DNA from: CAWATZ01 sp963784995
Lineage (GTDB): Bacteria; Planctomycetota; Planctomycetia; Gemmatales; Gemmataceae
Reading direction: 5' to 3'
Assembly (NCBI GenBank): GCA_963784995.1
Contig: CAWATZ010000001.1
Span: 62,001-126,000 of the forward strand
DNA: 64,000 bases
In this document: positions 10,592-21,100 of the stretch, in pieces
How the letters are laid out: the number at the start of each line of letters is the position of its first letter
Numbering within the stretch: position 1 is the first letter of the stretch
Made by a program: the position numbers and the translations under genes
Notes under the pieces: generated by a model
Databases searched by the model: none
What the model was told of the DNA's origin: nothing
The model's input: the letters and a program-made list of their open reading frames with translations, nothing else

Positions 10592-10645
10592 GTAGCCGTC
10601 ACGCTCCGCGTGACGAACGCTCGTCACGCGGAGCGTGACGGCTAC
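10592..10645. repeat. Perfect 25-bp intergenic hairpin
   Basis: Arms 10592-10616 and 10621-10645 are perfectly complementary over 25 bp with a 4-nt loop (acgc). It starts 4 nt after the stop of the two-heme protein and ends 19 nt before the DUF1501 start. No T-tract follows, so a simple intrinsic terminator is doubtful; a 3'-end stabiliser or attenuator within an operon is possible. Confidence 0.9.
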
Positions 10646-10664
10646 TTTAACCCGAGTAATCCTC

Positions 10665-11952
10665 ATGCGACGTGATCGACGCGACTTTCTCAAGCTGTGC
10701 GGCCTGGCGGGCCTTGGCGTGGCCGTTCCGCTCCGCTTCCCGCTGCCGAGCCCCGCGGCAGCGAAGAACGAGCCCTATGAGGGGCCGTACTACGTCGTCT
10801 TCAACGCCTCGGGCGGCTGGGACACGACCTACCTGATGGACCCCAAGGGGATCGGCGGCATCAACCGCCTGTACAAGGAAGGCGACATCCTGACCACGGG
10901 CGCCCACAAGTTCGCTCCGACCGCCAAGCACGCCAAGGGCGGTCTGACCAACGAGGATTTCTACTCCGAGTTCGGCAACGAATTGCTGGTCCTCAACGGG
11001 CTCGATTACTCCGTCAACAACCACGCCCCGGCGCTCGGTACATGGCGACGGGCAAGCTCGACAGCATGGCCTACCCGACCTTCGCCGCCCTGGTCGCGGC
11101 CTGCCAGGGGCCTGCCTGTCCGCTGTCGTTCCTGACCTTCGGCAACTACTCGGCGACCGGCAATCTCGTGGCCATGTCGCGCGTGCCGTACCTGCAGTCG
11201 CTGCAGAAGCTGGCGAACGCCGACGCGGTCGAGGGGAACGCACGCTCTCCGTACCACGACCGCTTCGCCCTCGACCGGATCGAGCGGGCGCTGCAGGGCG
11301 AGGTCGAGTCCCGCGCCGCCCAGCCGCGTCTGCCGCGGGCCGAGCATGCCGAGAACATGCTGTACGCGGCCCAGGTCAACTCGAAAGCCCTGGAGCGAGT
11401 GACCCCCTACATACCGCGCGAGATTCCCAAGGAACGCCTGTCGCAGCAAGCCGACATCGCCCTGGCCTCCTTCAAGGCGGGCGTCTGCGTCTCCGCGAAC
11501 CTGAGCATCGGCCAGTTCGACAGCCACGCCAACAACGACGCCGACCAGATGAAGCTCATCCCCGAGTTCCTCGCCGGCATCCGCTACCTGATCCGCCGGG
11601 CCGAGGACCTGAAGATTCGCGACCGGCTGGTCGTCGTCGTCCAGAGCGAGATGGGCCGGACTCCGAACTACAACAGCGGCAACGGCAAGGACCACTGGTC
11701 GATCGGCTCGATCATGTTCCTGGGCCGGGGCATCAAGGGCAACCGCGTCATCGGCGCCACCGACGAGAAGCAGTTCCACGTGCCCGTCAATCCGCAGACC
11801 CTGGCCTGCGACCGGCCAGCGGCATCCGGGTCCGCCCCGAGCACATCCACGCGGCCCTGCGGGAGTTCGCCGGCATCGCCGACCATCCGTTCAGCAAGAA
11901 ATTCCCGCTCGGAGTCGCCGACAAGGAGCGGCTGCGAGGACTCTGGGGTTAA
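10665..11952 (+). CDS. DUF1501 family secreted protein, two frame breaks
   Basis: About 430 residues. ATG 10665 begins a twin-arginine signal (RRDRRDFLKLCGLAGLGVAV), the norm for DUF1501, a sulfatase/alkaline-phosphatase-fold family of unknown activity exported folded. Family features: FNASGGWDTTYLMDP near the N-terminus, INNH-type NNHAPALG, VVVQSEMGRTPNYNSGNGKDHW (Glu/Met-Gly-Arg-Thr and Asp-His motifs) near the C-terminus. The frame changes near 11040 and near 11815; each change equals one missing base. After the second break the protein ends HPFSKKFPLGVADKERL and stops at TAA 11950-11952. Paired with the upstream two-heme protein. Confidence 0.8.
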
Positions 11953-11978
11953 GAACCTGTCCCCCAAGGGGGTAGGCG

Positions 11979-12040
11979 AACACGGCCGAAACGGCCGTGG
12001 CACAGCTGAATCTCTGTGCCACGGCCGTTTCGGCCGTGTT
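11979..12040. repeat. Perfect 27-bp intergenic hairpin
   Basis: Arms 11979-12005 and 12014-12040 are complementary over all 27 bp; the loop is ctgaatct. Each arm contains its own inner palindrome (cggccgaaacggccg). It begins 27 nt after the DUF1501 stop and lies 23 nt beyond the 3' end of the convergent small gene, so it sits between two convergent units and could terminate both. Confidence 0.9.
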
Positions 12041-12062
12041 TTCTGCCCGTCCGGGACAGTCT

Positions 12063-12191
12063 CTAACGCGGCTTTTCCCGTGGGTCTACATGAGGGTACG
12101 GCGAGATCAGTTCCCGTTTCTCCCGGTTGAACATTGGCCCATGCGAGACATTCTCGCACTCCTCGTCAGTCAGGGGAGGCTTCCCAATCAT
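12063..12191 (-). CDS. Small unknown protein, 42 aa
   Basis: An ATG at 12191 opens a 42-codon frame reading M-I-G-K-P-P-L-T-D-E-E-C and ending REKPR at TAG (12065-12063). It is charged and has a convincing protein-like composition (TDEECENVSHGPMFNREK, SPYPHVDPREKP) but no SD I would call strong. It lies 24 nt downstream of the unknown gene at 12216-12723 on the same strand, so it may be a second cistron, or that gene's tail if yet another base is missing. Function unknown. Confidence 0.45.
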   Translation of the reverse strand: MIGKPPLTDEECENVSHGPMFNREKRELISPYPHVDPREKPR

Positions 12192-12215
12192 CTGCTGGGC
12201 GTCGATCGGCGAAGT

Positions 12216-12723
12216 CTACGAAGACATCACAGAGCCATTCGCTGCCACGTGAAAGTCTTTGGCCCAATAGAAGACCCAGCAGCCAGCGTCAATCCACGCT
12301 TCGGCGACATTTGTGCCTCCTCGGCCAGTTCCTCCTTGCTCAAGATGTCCTCGTTTCCTTCAAACATGTCCAGTCCATCCGAGATGCCGATGCACCGCGC
12401 TGAACTGAAAAAGAGCTTCACCTGGATCGTCGCGGGTTGGGCCCCAATCTCTTGTTGCCAGCCCTTGAGCTGGCGAGTCAAGCGACTGCGCGAAGTCGGT
12501 GTCGTAGATGTTCCAGGAGGCATCGCGACTCAGGTGCCGGGACCGCCCACGGGCGTGCCTCTTCTCGAAGGAAAACCCCATCGGGTCCAAAGAAGACGCA
12601 GACAACTTCGGGACAGTAAAGCCCCATGACGACTTGGATGCCGTCCGGACAGACCCCTGTGTAAAGGCCTGCCTCTGGACCTCGAATCGGAAACAGGCGT
12701 TCGTTGAAGGGCAGGGAACCCAT
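12216..12723 (-). CDS. Unknown protein, about 168 aa, three frame breaks
   Basis: No single frame covers this gene, but joining three one-base breaks (near 12540, 12490 and 12315) gives one smooth protein: it starts MGSLPFNERLFPIRGPEAGL at ATG 12723, continues YCPEVVCVFFGPDGVFLREE, DASWNIYDTDFAQS, LKGWQQEIGAQPATIQVKLF, CIGISDGLDMFEGNEDIL, and ends TNVAEAWIDAGCWVFYWAKD ... NGSVMSS at TAG 12218-12216. All three breaks correspond to one extra base. No signal peptide, no motif I recognise; the acidic, Trp-rich composition is reminiscent of immunity-like or SMI1-like cytosolic proteins, but that is only an impression. Confidence 0.5.
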
Positions 12724-12786
12724 CTCACACGTGTCTTCGCCAAATGAGTGAGTTGCTTGACTGGCCAGTCAGCACGTATCGCCCGG

Positions 12787-13563
12787 TCATGCTCTGCCCT
12801 CCTCACTAGTCTTGAGTGCATCTCTTGCAGACTGGGCCACGATGGCGTTGTCCTGTGGCGAGCGTGGGGTTTCTGTAATTCCTACCTCCTGGCCCGGTGC
12901 TAGCCAGGCATGGGCACGTGCCGCCCACCAGGCAGCAAGGAATCCCGGCTGCTGGTCGATCCCCATTCGGGCCTGGAGACGCGCCGTCCACCAAGCCGCG
13001 ATGAATACGACAAGCATCAGCAGCAAACCGATACCCGAAGCACCGATGCCAATGCCAAACAGGACGCGCTGCATGGACTCGTTGGATACTACATCGGAGG
13101 GACGGTGCAGACGGTCTTGCAAAAAGAGGCCAAACCCGAGAGTTCCAAAAAACAGGATCGCGCCACCGATCATGGCAACATGGAACAATCTCGTTGACAG
13201 GAATCGGCTGATAGAAACCACGGAGAATAAGGCCAGCAGGCCGCCTGTGTAACCGGGCAGTTTGGCCCAGGAGCCTTGTTCGAGCAGGAGGGCCATGGAA
13301 CTGACGATGCCAAGGCTTATCAGGAAAGTCAAACCTGACCGAAACACGTGGCGCGGCCCCTCGTGCGGAGTGCGCCGCAGCTCGGCAAGCGAGACAAGAA
13401 CGAACCCGGCGAAGAAGGCCAAACCGAATCCCGCCCCGAAGAGTATTTCACTGAGCGTGGTTTCACCGACGACGATCCCGCCAGCCATGAAGACCACACC
13501 CAGGAGAGCACAGGTTCTCGGGTAACGAATGACGAGCCCGAGAAGAGAGGTTGAATGCTTCAC
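12787..13563 (-). CDS. Multipass membrane protein of unknown function
   Basis: A 258-aa protein from a GTG at 13563 (V-K-H-S-T-S-L-L-G). It has six probable membrane helices, including CALLGVVFMAGGIVVG, LFGAGFGLAFFAGFVLVSLA, LTFLISLGIVSSMALLL, GGLLALFSVVSISRFL, VAMIGGAILFFGTLGFGLFL and GIGIGASGIGLLLMLVVFIA, then a soluble tail of ~70 residues. The frame is open upstream into the DUF1552 gene, but that is only because the DUF1552 gene is frame-broken; the true DUF1552 stop is at 13667. No SD is obvious at the GTG, so the start is tentative. No family recognised. Confidence 0.6.
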   Translation of the reverse strand: MKHSTSLLGLVIRYPRTCALLGVVFMAGGIVVGETTLSEILFGAGFGLAFFAGFVLVSLAELRRTPHEGPRHVFRSGLTFLISLGIVSSMALLLEQGSWAKLPGYTGGLLALFSVVSISRFLSTRLFHVAMIGGAILFFGTLGFGLFLQDRLHRPSDVVSNESMQRVLFGIGIGASGIGLLLMLVVFIAAWWTARLQARMGIDQQPGFLAAWWAARAHAWLAPGQEVGITETPRSPQDNAIVAQSARDALKTSEEGRA

Positions 13564-13601
13564 GGTGTTGTCTCGTGGAACCTCTGCGGCCGTCACACAG
13601 T

Positions 13602-13638
13602 CGTAGGGTGGGCCTCGCTGCGCTCGGCCCACTCTACG
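13602..13638. repeat. Short imperfect intergenic hairpin
   Basis: Arms 13602-13614 and 13626-13638 pair over 13 bp with one mismatch (cgtagggtgggcc against ggcccactctacg), loop of 11 nt. It lies between the end of the DUF1552 gene (13667) and the start of the membrane protein (13563), on the 3' side of the former. Confidence 0.7.
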
Positions 13639-13666
13639 AATCCCCTTTTGGGAGATGGGAGAAAAA

Positions 13667-14928
13667 CTACACCTCGCCGAGCACCCCCGTGCTGGCCCCG
13701 AACGCCTTGGCCTCGATGCCCATCTGGTGCAGCATGCGCACGAACAGGTTGGAGAGCAGCGTGTTGTTCTTGCGGTCGAAGGCGACGTGGCCCTGATGCC
13801 TGAAGCCGCCGCCGGCGAGCAGGATCGGCAGGTTGGTGTTGTCGTGCGACGACGAATTGCCCAGGTTGCTGGCGTAGAAGACGCATGGTGCGATCCAGCA
13901 GCGTCGTGCTCGCCTTCGGTGCTCTTCCTCATCTTGTCCAGGAACTCGCCGAGGACCTTCAGCTCCGCTTCTTCGATCAACGCCAGCTGTTCGAGCTTGG
14001 TCGGCTCCTGCCCATGATGCGAGGCATCGTGGTGGGCCAGGGTGACGCCCTCAATCTCGGGCCGCTCCTGCGAACCGAGCCAGAGCGAAATCACCCGCGT
14101 CGAATCGGTCTGAAACGCCAGGTGGACGAGGTCGTACCACTGCCGGCTGCGCTGGAGCAGCTGCGGCCCGCCGAAGTCGGTCGTCGGGGGCGGAGCCTTG
14201 ACCTGGGGTTTGGGGGTGCTGGCCCACTTCTCATCCTGCTGCAAGCGTTGCTCGGCTTCGCGGATGGACGACAGGTAGAGATCGAGGCGCTGCCGGTCCT
14301 CTTCGCTGAGCTTCTTGTTGAGCGATTTCACCTGATCGCGGACGTCGTCGAGGATGCTCTGGCCGTCCTGGAGGCGGCGCAGCTCACGAGCTTCCTCTTC
14401 GGGGGTGCCGCGAATGAACAGTTGCTTGAAGACCTGCGTGGCCCGCTGCTGCGAGGGGATGCGAACGCCCCGGCGGTTCCAGGCGACGTCGCCGCCGCCC
14501 AGGACCAGGGAGGCGAAGCGCGTCTGGCCGCCAAGATGGGAGGCGACTTCCTGGTCGAGCGAGATGCCGTTGCGGATCTCGTTGGGGCGAATGTTGTCAG
14601 GGTGGACGCCGGTCATCAGTCCGACCTCGGCGAAGTGGCCGGCGGCGTAGCGATGCGACATCCCCGAAAACACGGTGAAGTGTTCGCGATGCGGCTGGAG
14701 GATCTTCAGATAACGGCTCGGCTCGTAGTCCTTGCCGGCCTTTTCCGGGAAGAAGAAGGGGGCATACAGGCCGAGCGGCCGGCCGACGAGGACCAGCCGC
14801 ATCGGTTGCTTCGAGGCCGTTTTCGCTTCCGCCCCGCTGGCCGGCACCATCGCATCCAGGAACGGCAGGCCGATGGCCACGCCCGCGGCACGGAGAAAGG
14901 TTCGTCGGTCGAGTCGCTTGAATGGCAT
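13667..14928 (-). CDS. DUF1552 family secreted protein, two frame breaks
   Basis: About 420 residues. ATG 14928 is preferred to ATG 14934 because GGAG lies 6 nt before it. The N-terminus is a twin-arginine-like signal (RLDRRTFLRAAGVAIGLPFL). Family text includes LVGRPLGLYAPFFFPE, GLMTGVHPDNIRPNEI, SLDQEVASHLGGQTRF and HLAFQTDSTRVISLWLGS. The frame breaks near 13895 and near 13880; joining them restores LLDRTM, then YASNLGNSSSHDNTNLPILL and a C-terminus AFGASTGVLGEV at TAG 13669-13667. Both breaks equal one extra base. DUF1552 belongs to the alkaline-phosphatase/sulfatase-like set of exported planctomycete proteins and is nearly always the partner of a DUF1592 cytochrome, as here. Confidence 0.85.
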
Positions 14929-14951
14929 GGCCATCTCCAGAAAGCACTGCC

Positions 14952-15031
14952 GAGCCGCGCACGCAGCGCAGCGGAGTAAGCGGTTCTTCGGGTGCCCGGG
15001 CCGCTTACTCCGCTGCGCTGCGTCGCGGCTC
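14952..15031. repeat. Long hairpin, family A copy 1
   Basis: Arms 14952-14983 (32 nt) and 15001-15031 (31 nt) are complementary apart from one missing base (gtgcgcgg against gtcgcgg); loop 17 nt. It lies 10 nt beyond the stop of the DUF1592 gene and 23 nt before the DUF1552 start. The same arm sequence recurs twice at 36531-36704, with a different loop. Confidence 0.92.
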
Positions 15032-15041
15032 AGATAGCGTG

Positions 15042-17540
15042 TTACTTGTTCAAAAACATCCGACTCTGCACTACCTCATGCACGAGAGTTCGGAACCCGT
15101 AGTTCTTACCTCGCAGCCGCGCCACGATCTGCTCGACCACTTCGCGGTCGGCGAACTGAATCTCGGCCCCGGTGGCGTACACCAGCAGCTTTTGCGTCAG
15201 GTTGCGGGCCAGCTGGTCCTTGTCGGCCAGCAGCAGCTTCTTGTAATCGTCGATCGTCTCGAACTTCTGGCCGTCGTTGGTGACCCCGCCCTTCTCCACG
15301 TCGGGGCCGCGATAGAAGGCCCGCCCCGTGTAGCCGGGCAGGTTGACGATGCCTGCCCTGGTTCGCGTCGAGGCGCGATAGAAGTCGCGCCAGCCGCCGA
15401 TCGGGTCGAAGTTTTCCAGGGCGAAGCCGGGCGGGTCGATGTGGACGTGGCACGAGGCGCACGCGGGCAGGGTGCGGTGCTTGTCGAGCTGCTGGCGGAT
15501 CGTGGTCGCGCCGCGGATGTCCGGCTCCAGGGAGGGCACGTCGGGCGGCGGCGGGGCCGGCGGCTTGCCGAGGATCCGCTCCAGCACCCATTTGCCGCGC
15601 AGCACCGGCGAGGTGCGCGTGCCGTCGGCGGTGACCTTCAGGACGCTGGCGTGCGTCATGACGCCGCCGCGATGACTGCCGGGCGGCAGCGTCACCTTGC
15701 GCAGGTCGTTGCCGGCGACGCCGGGGATGCCGTAGTGCTTCGCCAGCCGCTCGTTCAGCATCGTCCAGTCGGAATCGACGAACTCGAGCAGGCTCCGGTC
15801 GTTCTTCAGGACCTCCTCGAAGAACAGGTGCGTCTCGCGCGGCATCGCCCAGAGCAACGTGCCGTCGAAGTCGCCGTAGAGCTGCGGGTCGGGGATGGTG
15901 GCGTCGATCTTGCGCAGGTCGAGCCACTGGCCGGCGAAGTTCTCGGTGAAGCGGTGCGACCGGGGCGAGCTGAGCATCCGCTCCACCTGGGCGCGAAGCA
16001 CCTCGGGCCTGGTCAATTCCCCATTCCGGGCCAGTGCCAGCAGTTCCTCGTCGGGCAGCGTTGACCAGAGGAAGTACGACAGCCGCGAAGCCAGGGCGTA
16101 GTCGTCGAGCTTCGTGGCGGCAGCCGCCGCTGCCGCCGCCGGTTCGACCAGCAGCAAGAAGTGGGGCGACGACAGGATCGCCTTGTAGCCGTAGGTCATC
16201 GCGTCCAGGAACGAGTAACCCTTGTCGAGCCGAGCCCAGACCCGGCTCACGAAGTGCCGCTGCATTTCCTCGCTGACCGGCCGACGGAAGGCCCGCGGCA
16301 GGAAGGCGCGGATCAAGCGCTCGGCGTCCTGCTTTGGATTGGCGGAGGCGGGGACGAGCGGGTCGTTGGCCCAGGCGTACTCGGAGCGCTGGGCGGGAAT
16401 CTTCGGCAGCGTCTTGCCCTCGCTTTCCGCTTTGGCGACCGAACGCGGCTTCAGCGGCACGCCGGCGAACAGGCTCTGATAGCCGGGCGGCGGCCAGGGA
16501 CCGATTGGCCCTTCGATCTTGAGCCATTCCACCAGCAGACCGGGACCGGTGTATTCCTCGATCGGCTTCTTGAAAACGCGGATGTCCCAGTGACTGAGCA
16601 GGTTCACCACGAACGCCTGCCGGCGGCCCAGATCGACCTCCACCTCGACCAGGGAGGGTTTGCCCGGCGGAATGTCGCGCATGTCGCGGAGGACGGGATC
16701 TTCCCGGCCGCTCTGATTGACGACCAGGAACGCCGCGGGGACCGCCTTGTTGTCCGCACCGACCGCGGCGATCGACATTTGCACCTTGTAGCGACCCGCC
16801 GCCGGGACCGCCGCCGTGCAGCACAGGCCGTAGCGCGGCAATTTGCTGTAGAAGACGAGGGCGTCCCCCTTGAGCAGGCAACTGCGGGTCAGCGTCTGCC
16901 GGAAGTTCGGCCCCTTCTCGGACATTTCCCGGCCGGTCCGCCGATCGCTGAAGGGGATCGGGGTGTGCGGCGGGATGACTGCGGCGACCGCTTTCTCCGC
17001 CGCTTCCTGGTACAGCAATTGATGCGTGGCCGACACGTCCAGCGCGGAACTGACGTTGTCGAAACCCGCGACCGAGTTGTCCTCGGGCAGCAGTTCCTTC
17101 AGGTTGACCGGGACGCCGAGCAGATCGCGAATGGTGTTCTCGTACTCGGTGCCGTTGAGGCGCCGGACCACGACCCGGCCTTGCTTCTGCTGTCGCTCCA
17201 GCGAGGCCGCGTGCAGGTGCTGCTGCAACCACGTCGTCGCCGACCGGAGTTCGTCTTGCGGCGGCCGTTCGCGCTTCTTGGGGGGCATCTCACCGGCCAC
17301 CAGCTTGTCGTGGACGGTGGTCCAGATGGCCAGGCTTCGCTCGTCCCGGAGGTTGGGCTGCAAGTTGTCCAGACGCAGGTTCGCTTTCTGCAACGTCGGC
17401 CCGTGGCAATCGGTGCAATGGTTCTCAAGCAATGGCTTGACCTTGTCCTTGAACGAGGCCGGCAGGTCCTGGCCGAATGCGTTCGAGGAAGAGACCAGCA
17501 CAGCGAGAACAAGGGGTGGCAAAGAAGCAAGTCGGGCCAT
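15042..17540 (-). CDS. DUF1587/DUF1592/DUF1588/DUF1585 planctomycete cytochrome
   Basis: An 832-aa secreted protein (ATG 17540; a GTG lies one codon upstream) with signal peptide ARLASLPPLVLAVLVSSSNA. Domains in order: PSCyt1 heme domain with CTDCH (42-46); DUF1587 (~120-185, RRLNGTEYENTIRDLLGVPV); carbohydrate-binding-like insert; DUF1595 (AFLPRAFRRPVSEEMQRHFV); DUF1592 (ASRLSYFLWSTLPDEELLAL); DUF1588 with a second heme CASCH (694-698, GFALENFDPIGGWR); DUF1585 at the end. Length and order match the full-length family. Frame intact. It precedes the DUF1552 gene on the same strand across a hairpin, the standard pairing. A periplasmic redox role linked to polymer breakdown is commonly assumed but unproven. 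Confidence 0.95.
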   Translation of the reverse strand: MARLASLPPLVLAVLVSSSNAFGQDLPASFKDKVKPLLENHCTDCHGPTLQKANLRLDNLQPNLRDERSLAIWTTVHDKLVAGEMPPKKRERPPQDELRSATTWLQQHLHAASLERQQKQGRVVVRRLNGTEYENTIRDLLGVPVNLKELLPEDNSVAGFDNVSSALDVSATHQLLYQEAAEKAVAAVIPPHTPIPFSDRRTGREMSEKGPNFRQTLTRSCLLKGDALVFYSKLPRYGLCCTAAVPAAGRYKVQMSIAAVGADNKAVPAAFLVVNQSGREDPVLRDMRDIPPGKPSLVEVEVDLGRRQAFVVNLLSHWDIRVFKKPIEEYTGPGLLVEWLKIEGPIGPWPPPGYQSLFAGVPLKPRSVAKAESEGKTLPKIPAQRSEYAWANDPLVPASANPKQDAERLIRAFLPRAFRRPVSEEMQRHFVSRVWARLDKGYSFLDAMTYGYKAILSSPHFLLLVEPAAAAAAAATKLDDYALASRLSYFLWSTLPDEELLALARNGELTRPEVLRAQVERMLSSPRSHRFTENFAGQWLDLRKIDATIPDPQLYGDFDGTLLWAMPRETHLFFEEVLKNDRSLLEFVDSDWTMLNERLAKHYGIPGVAGNDLRKVTLPPGSHRGGVMTHASVLKVTADGTRTSPVLRGKWVLERILGKPPAPPPPDVPSLEPDIRGATTIRQQLDKHRTLPACASCHVHIDPPGFALENFDPIGGWRDFYRASTRTRAGIVNLPGYTGRAFYRGPDVEKGGVTNDGQKFETIDDYKKLLLADKDQLARNLTQKLLVYATGAEIQFADREVVEQIVARLRGKNYGFRTLVHEVVQSRMFLNK

Positions 17541-18146
17541 CACAGGTTCGATTCTTCGGCGGGGGAGGGATCATCAACCCAGGGCTGACGCCCCTTGGGG
17601 GGTCGAATTCGTTCTCACAGACCACCTTACCAGCGCGACGGAGCGGAGGCAACGCTTTTCCCATTCGGGAAAGTCCTTGACCATCCGGCCTCGTTCAATC
17701 TGCGCACATTCAACCATTTTGAAAAAAAATGGAAAATGCGCGCCGGTTTTTGGTCCTCTCATTCGTTGTCCTGGAACAAGGCCCCCTGGCAGAGCAGCAC
17801 TCGCAGTGGGTGGGGAGTCCTTGACGGGCCTCTGCTGGACCCGTCACCCAACCAGGCGATTCCAGGAAGCCGATTGAGCTTGTTCCGGTGTCTGACCACT
17901 ACCTTCGGGGGCGTTGGCAGTCGGTCAGCACCGGAACTTGTCCTGCTTCCTCCTGGGAAGGCCTGTGTGTTCGTGCCGACAGAGCGCTGGCAGAGAGAAT
18001 CCGTTTCGTTTCGCCTGTGGTTCGCAGCACGTCGCCTCTGCTTCGGAGTCTTTTGCCAAAGGATCAGACAACAACTTCCGTGGATTGCCTGGCGCATCCA
18101 ACCCAGGGACGTCAAGTGAACGCGGACCTGCACGGCGGGAGGTCGT
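17541..18146. other. 606-bp divergent intergenic region
   Basis: Separates the leftward DUF1592 gene from the rightward surface protein. It contains an A8 tract (gaaaaaaaatgg, about 17722-17733) inside a locally AT-rich patch, and a good SD (GGGAGG) directly before ATG 18147. Open frames here on both strands lack codon bias and continuous domains. No convincing gene, hairpin or clean promoter seen. Confidence 0.5.
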
Positions 18147-21100
18147 ATGTTCAAGAACTATCTGCGTCAACTCGCGACAATTCTCGGCGTCAAGAATAAC
18201 CGGTTCCTCAGGCCCCGGAGATCCGGACGGGGCTTGCTGGTCCTGGAAAGTCTGGAGGCGCGTGATCTGCCTGCGCCCCTGACGTGGTCCGTGGGAGCAA
18301 ACTTGCCTCTTGCGGAAGGCGGCATCGTGGCCCAACCGGAAGGAACGAGTTTGCTCACCCTGGCTGGGCCAGGGACCACCTCCTACACCTTGACGGCGGC
18401 GTATCCGAGCTGGCAAGCATCCGCTTCGCCGACAGTTCAGCCGCTGGATTTCGCGCGCAGTTCTCCGGGCGTCGGCCCATTGCCCAACGGCTATTACCTC
18501 GTCTTCGGCGGCCTGCAAAACGGTTTCGCCACGTCGGCCGTCACACAGTACGATCCCGAACACGGTCACGGTCGTGGATGGGGCGACCAACCAGACGCGC
18601 TCGCTCGCGATCGATGAATGTGCCGCGTGCCGAGTTCGGCTGGGCCACCGATGCCAACGACCTGAGTTACGCCATCGGCGGCCAGGACAATAACGGCACG
18701 CCGCCTGGCGACGATGGAAGTGTACAACCCGTCAGCGAACACCTGGACTTATCTGGCTTCCTTGCCGCAGACGCTGTACGGCGAGTCGGCCGTCAGCGAC
18801 GGCGCCGGCCACATCTACACCTATCGGCGGCGTCGGCGCCAACGGAGCGATCACCACGGCCGTCTATCGCTACACCATCGCCACCAACACCTGGGATCAG
18901 TCGGCCGCCCCGCTCCAGGTCGGCGTGCGCGATAGCGCGGCGGTGCTTGCCCCCAACGGCTTGATTTACGTGATCGGCGGCCAGACCGCCTCGGGCGCGA
19001 CCGCGACCGTGGAAAGCTACAACATCTCAACCAACACCTGGAACATCGAAACGTCCCTGCCCCAGCCGATCAGTTCACGCGGCTGCGGCGGTCGATTCGC
19101 TCGGTCGGATCGAGGTACTGGGGGGCTACGACGCCAACGGCAACCCGCTGGCTACCATCTTCGTCAGCCAGCAATTGAACCAGCCCGACCTCGCCCCGAC
19201 CATCACCTCGACTCCGGCAAAGACCGCCGTCGTCAACTCGCCGCGTACAGCTACCAGGTCCTGTCCACGGCCAACCCGCAGGCCACCTACTCGCTCACCG
19301 CCGCGCCGGCCGGCATGACGATCAACGCCAACACCGGCCTGATCTCCTGGACACCCGACTATCGCCACCGAGGGGGTCCAGACGGTGACGGTGAAGGCCA
19401 GCAACTTCGCGGGCCAGACCTCGCAGACCTTACTCGATCAGCGTCGCCCGCCCACGGTTCCGACCGGGCTGACCGGGGGTGGCGTCTCCACGTCCGCAGT
19501 CCAGCTCTACCTGGAACGCCTCGACCGACCCGAACGTGACCAGTACGACATTTACAACGGCTACGTCTACCACAGTCCCGCGCGGCTCCGGCGGCGGCAT
19601 CAACTGGGTGCTGTTCGACGCAGGTGCCCGCCACGAACTCCGTGACCATCTCCGGTTCGGGCGTGGCCGGCCAATACAAGCTCAGCGCGGTCAACAGCGC
19701 CGGCGTGCAATCGGCACAGACCGGTCCCATCAGCGTGTCTACCTGGGCCCCGCCGGACCTTTACGTCGCCACGACGACGTTCGGCTCCGATACCTCCAGC
19801 CAGACGCTCAACGTCGGGCAGACCGGACAGATCACTCTGATCCAGGAGTTCGCCAATCCGGCGCCGACCTTCTCCGTCGTCACGCAACCGCCGAGCGGGG
19901 GCGTGTCCGTGAATCCGACGACCGGTGTGGTGACCTACACCCCGACCGTCGCCGACATCGGCACCCAGCCCGTCATCTTTGCCGCAACCAACGCCGCCGG
20001 CACGTCTACCTGGACGTTCTACTTACGACGTGCACGGCCCTCAATCCGACGGTGACGGTCACCGACTGGTCGAGGTCACCTACGACGGCAACGCCCACGC
20101 CGGCGACAGCCACCGCGCTTGGCAGCGATGGCGTGACGCCGGTCGCCGGCAGCTTCGCCTTCACCTACAACGGCAACGCCCACGCCGCCGACGGACGCCG
20201 GCACCTATACCGTCACAGGCGACCTTCACCAGCGCCGACCCGTCGTACGCCAACGCGACCGTGAACGAGCACCCTGACGATCAACCCGGCCACGCCGACC
20301 ATCACCGTCAACGGCGGCCCGTTCACTTACGACGGCAACCCCCATGCGGCAACCGCGACGGCCGTCGGCGTTGACGGCGTCACTCCCGTCGCCGGCAGTT
20401 TCCAGTTCACCTACAACGGCGATCCCAACCGCCCCGACCGGTCCCGGCCTTTACACCGTCAGCGCCGCCTTTACCAGCAACGATCCCAATTACGCCTCGC
20501 CGACGGTGACCAGCAACCTGATCATCAACAGCCCCGGCACGCTCGCGCCGACCCTGGCGCTCGTGGACGGTTCGGCCACCTACGACGGCAACGCGCACGC
20601 CGACACCGCCACTGCGGTCGGCGACCGACGGGGTGACGCCCGGTCGCCGGCAGCTTCCTCATCACCTACAACGGTTCCACGACGGCGCCGACCCAGGCCG
20701 GCAGCTATGCCGTGGTCGCGAACTTCATCAGCTCGGACCTCAACTACGCCAACGCCATCGATCACCGGCACCCTGACGATCGGCGCCGGCGACGCCCACC
20801 GATCACCATCAGCACGCTCGATTACCCGTTCTACAACGGCACGAGCATCGCCCGCCCAGGTGTCAGCGCGGTGGGCGTCGATGGGGTCACGCCCGTCAAT
20901 GGCACGTTCAGCGTGACCTTTACGACGGCTCTGGACCGAGCTCCTGCCCGGTCAACGCCGGCACCTACACGTGGCGGTGACGTTCACCAGCAACGATCCG
21001 AACTACGTCTCGACCAGCACCACCGGCTCGATGACGATTCTCCCCGCGACTCCATCCGTGGGCCTCGCCAACGGAGGGCAGTGGTAGTTCACCTACAACG

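Noticed and set aside
10592..10645. The hairpins as terminal inverted repeats of insertion sequences.
   Set aside because: The arms are separated by only 4-21 nt in most cases, with no transposase or target duplication visible.
12787..14934. A single 715-codon fusion of a DUF1552 domain to a membrane domain.
   Set aside because: The join is an artefact of the DUF1552 frame breaks; the true DUF1552 C-terminus (VLGEV stop at 13667) is found in another frame.
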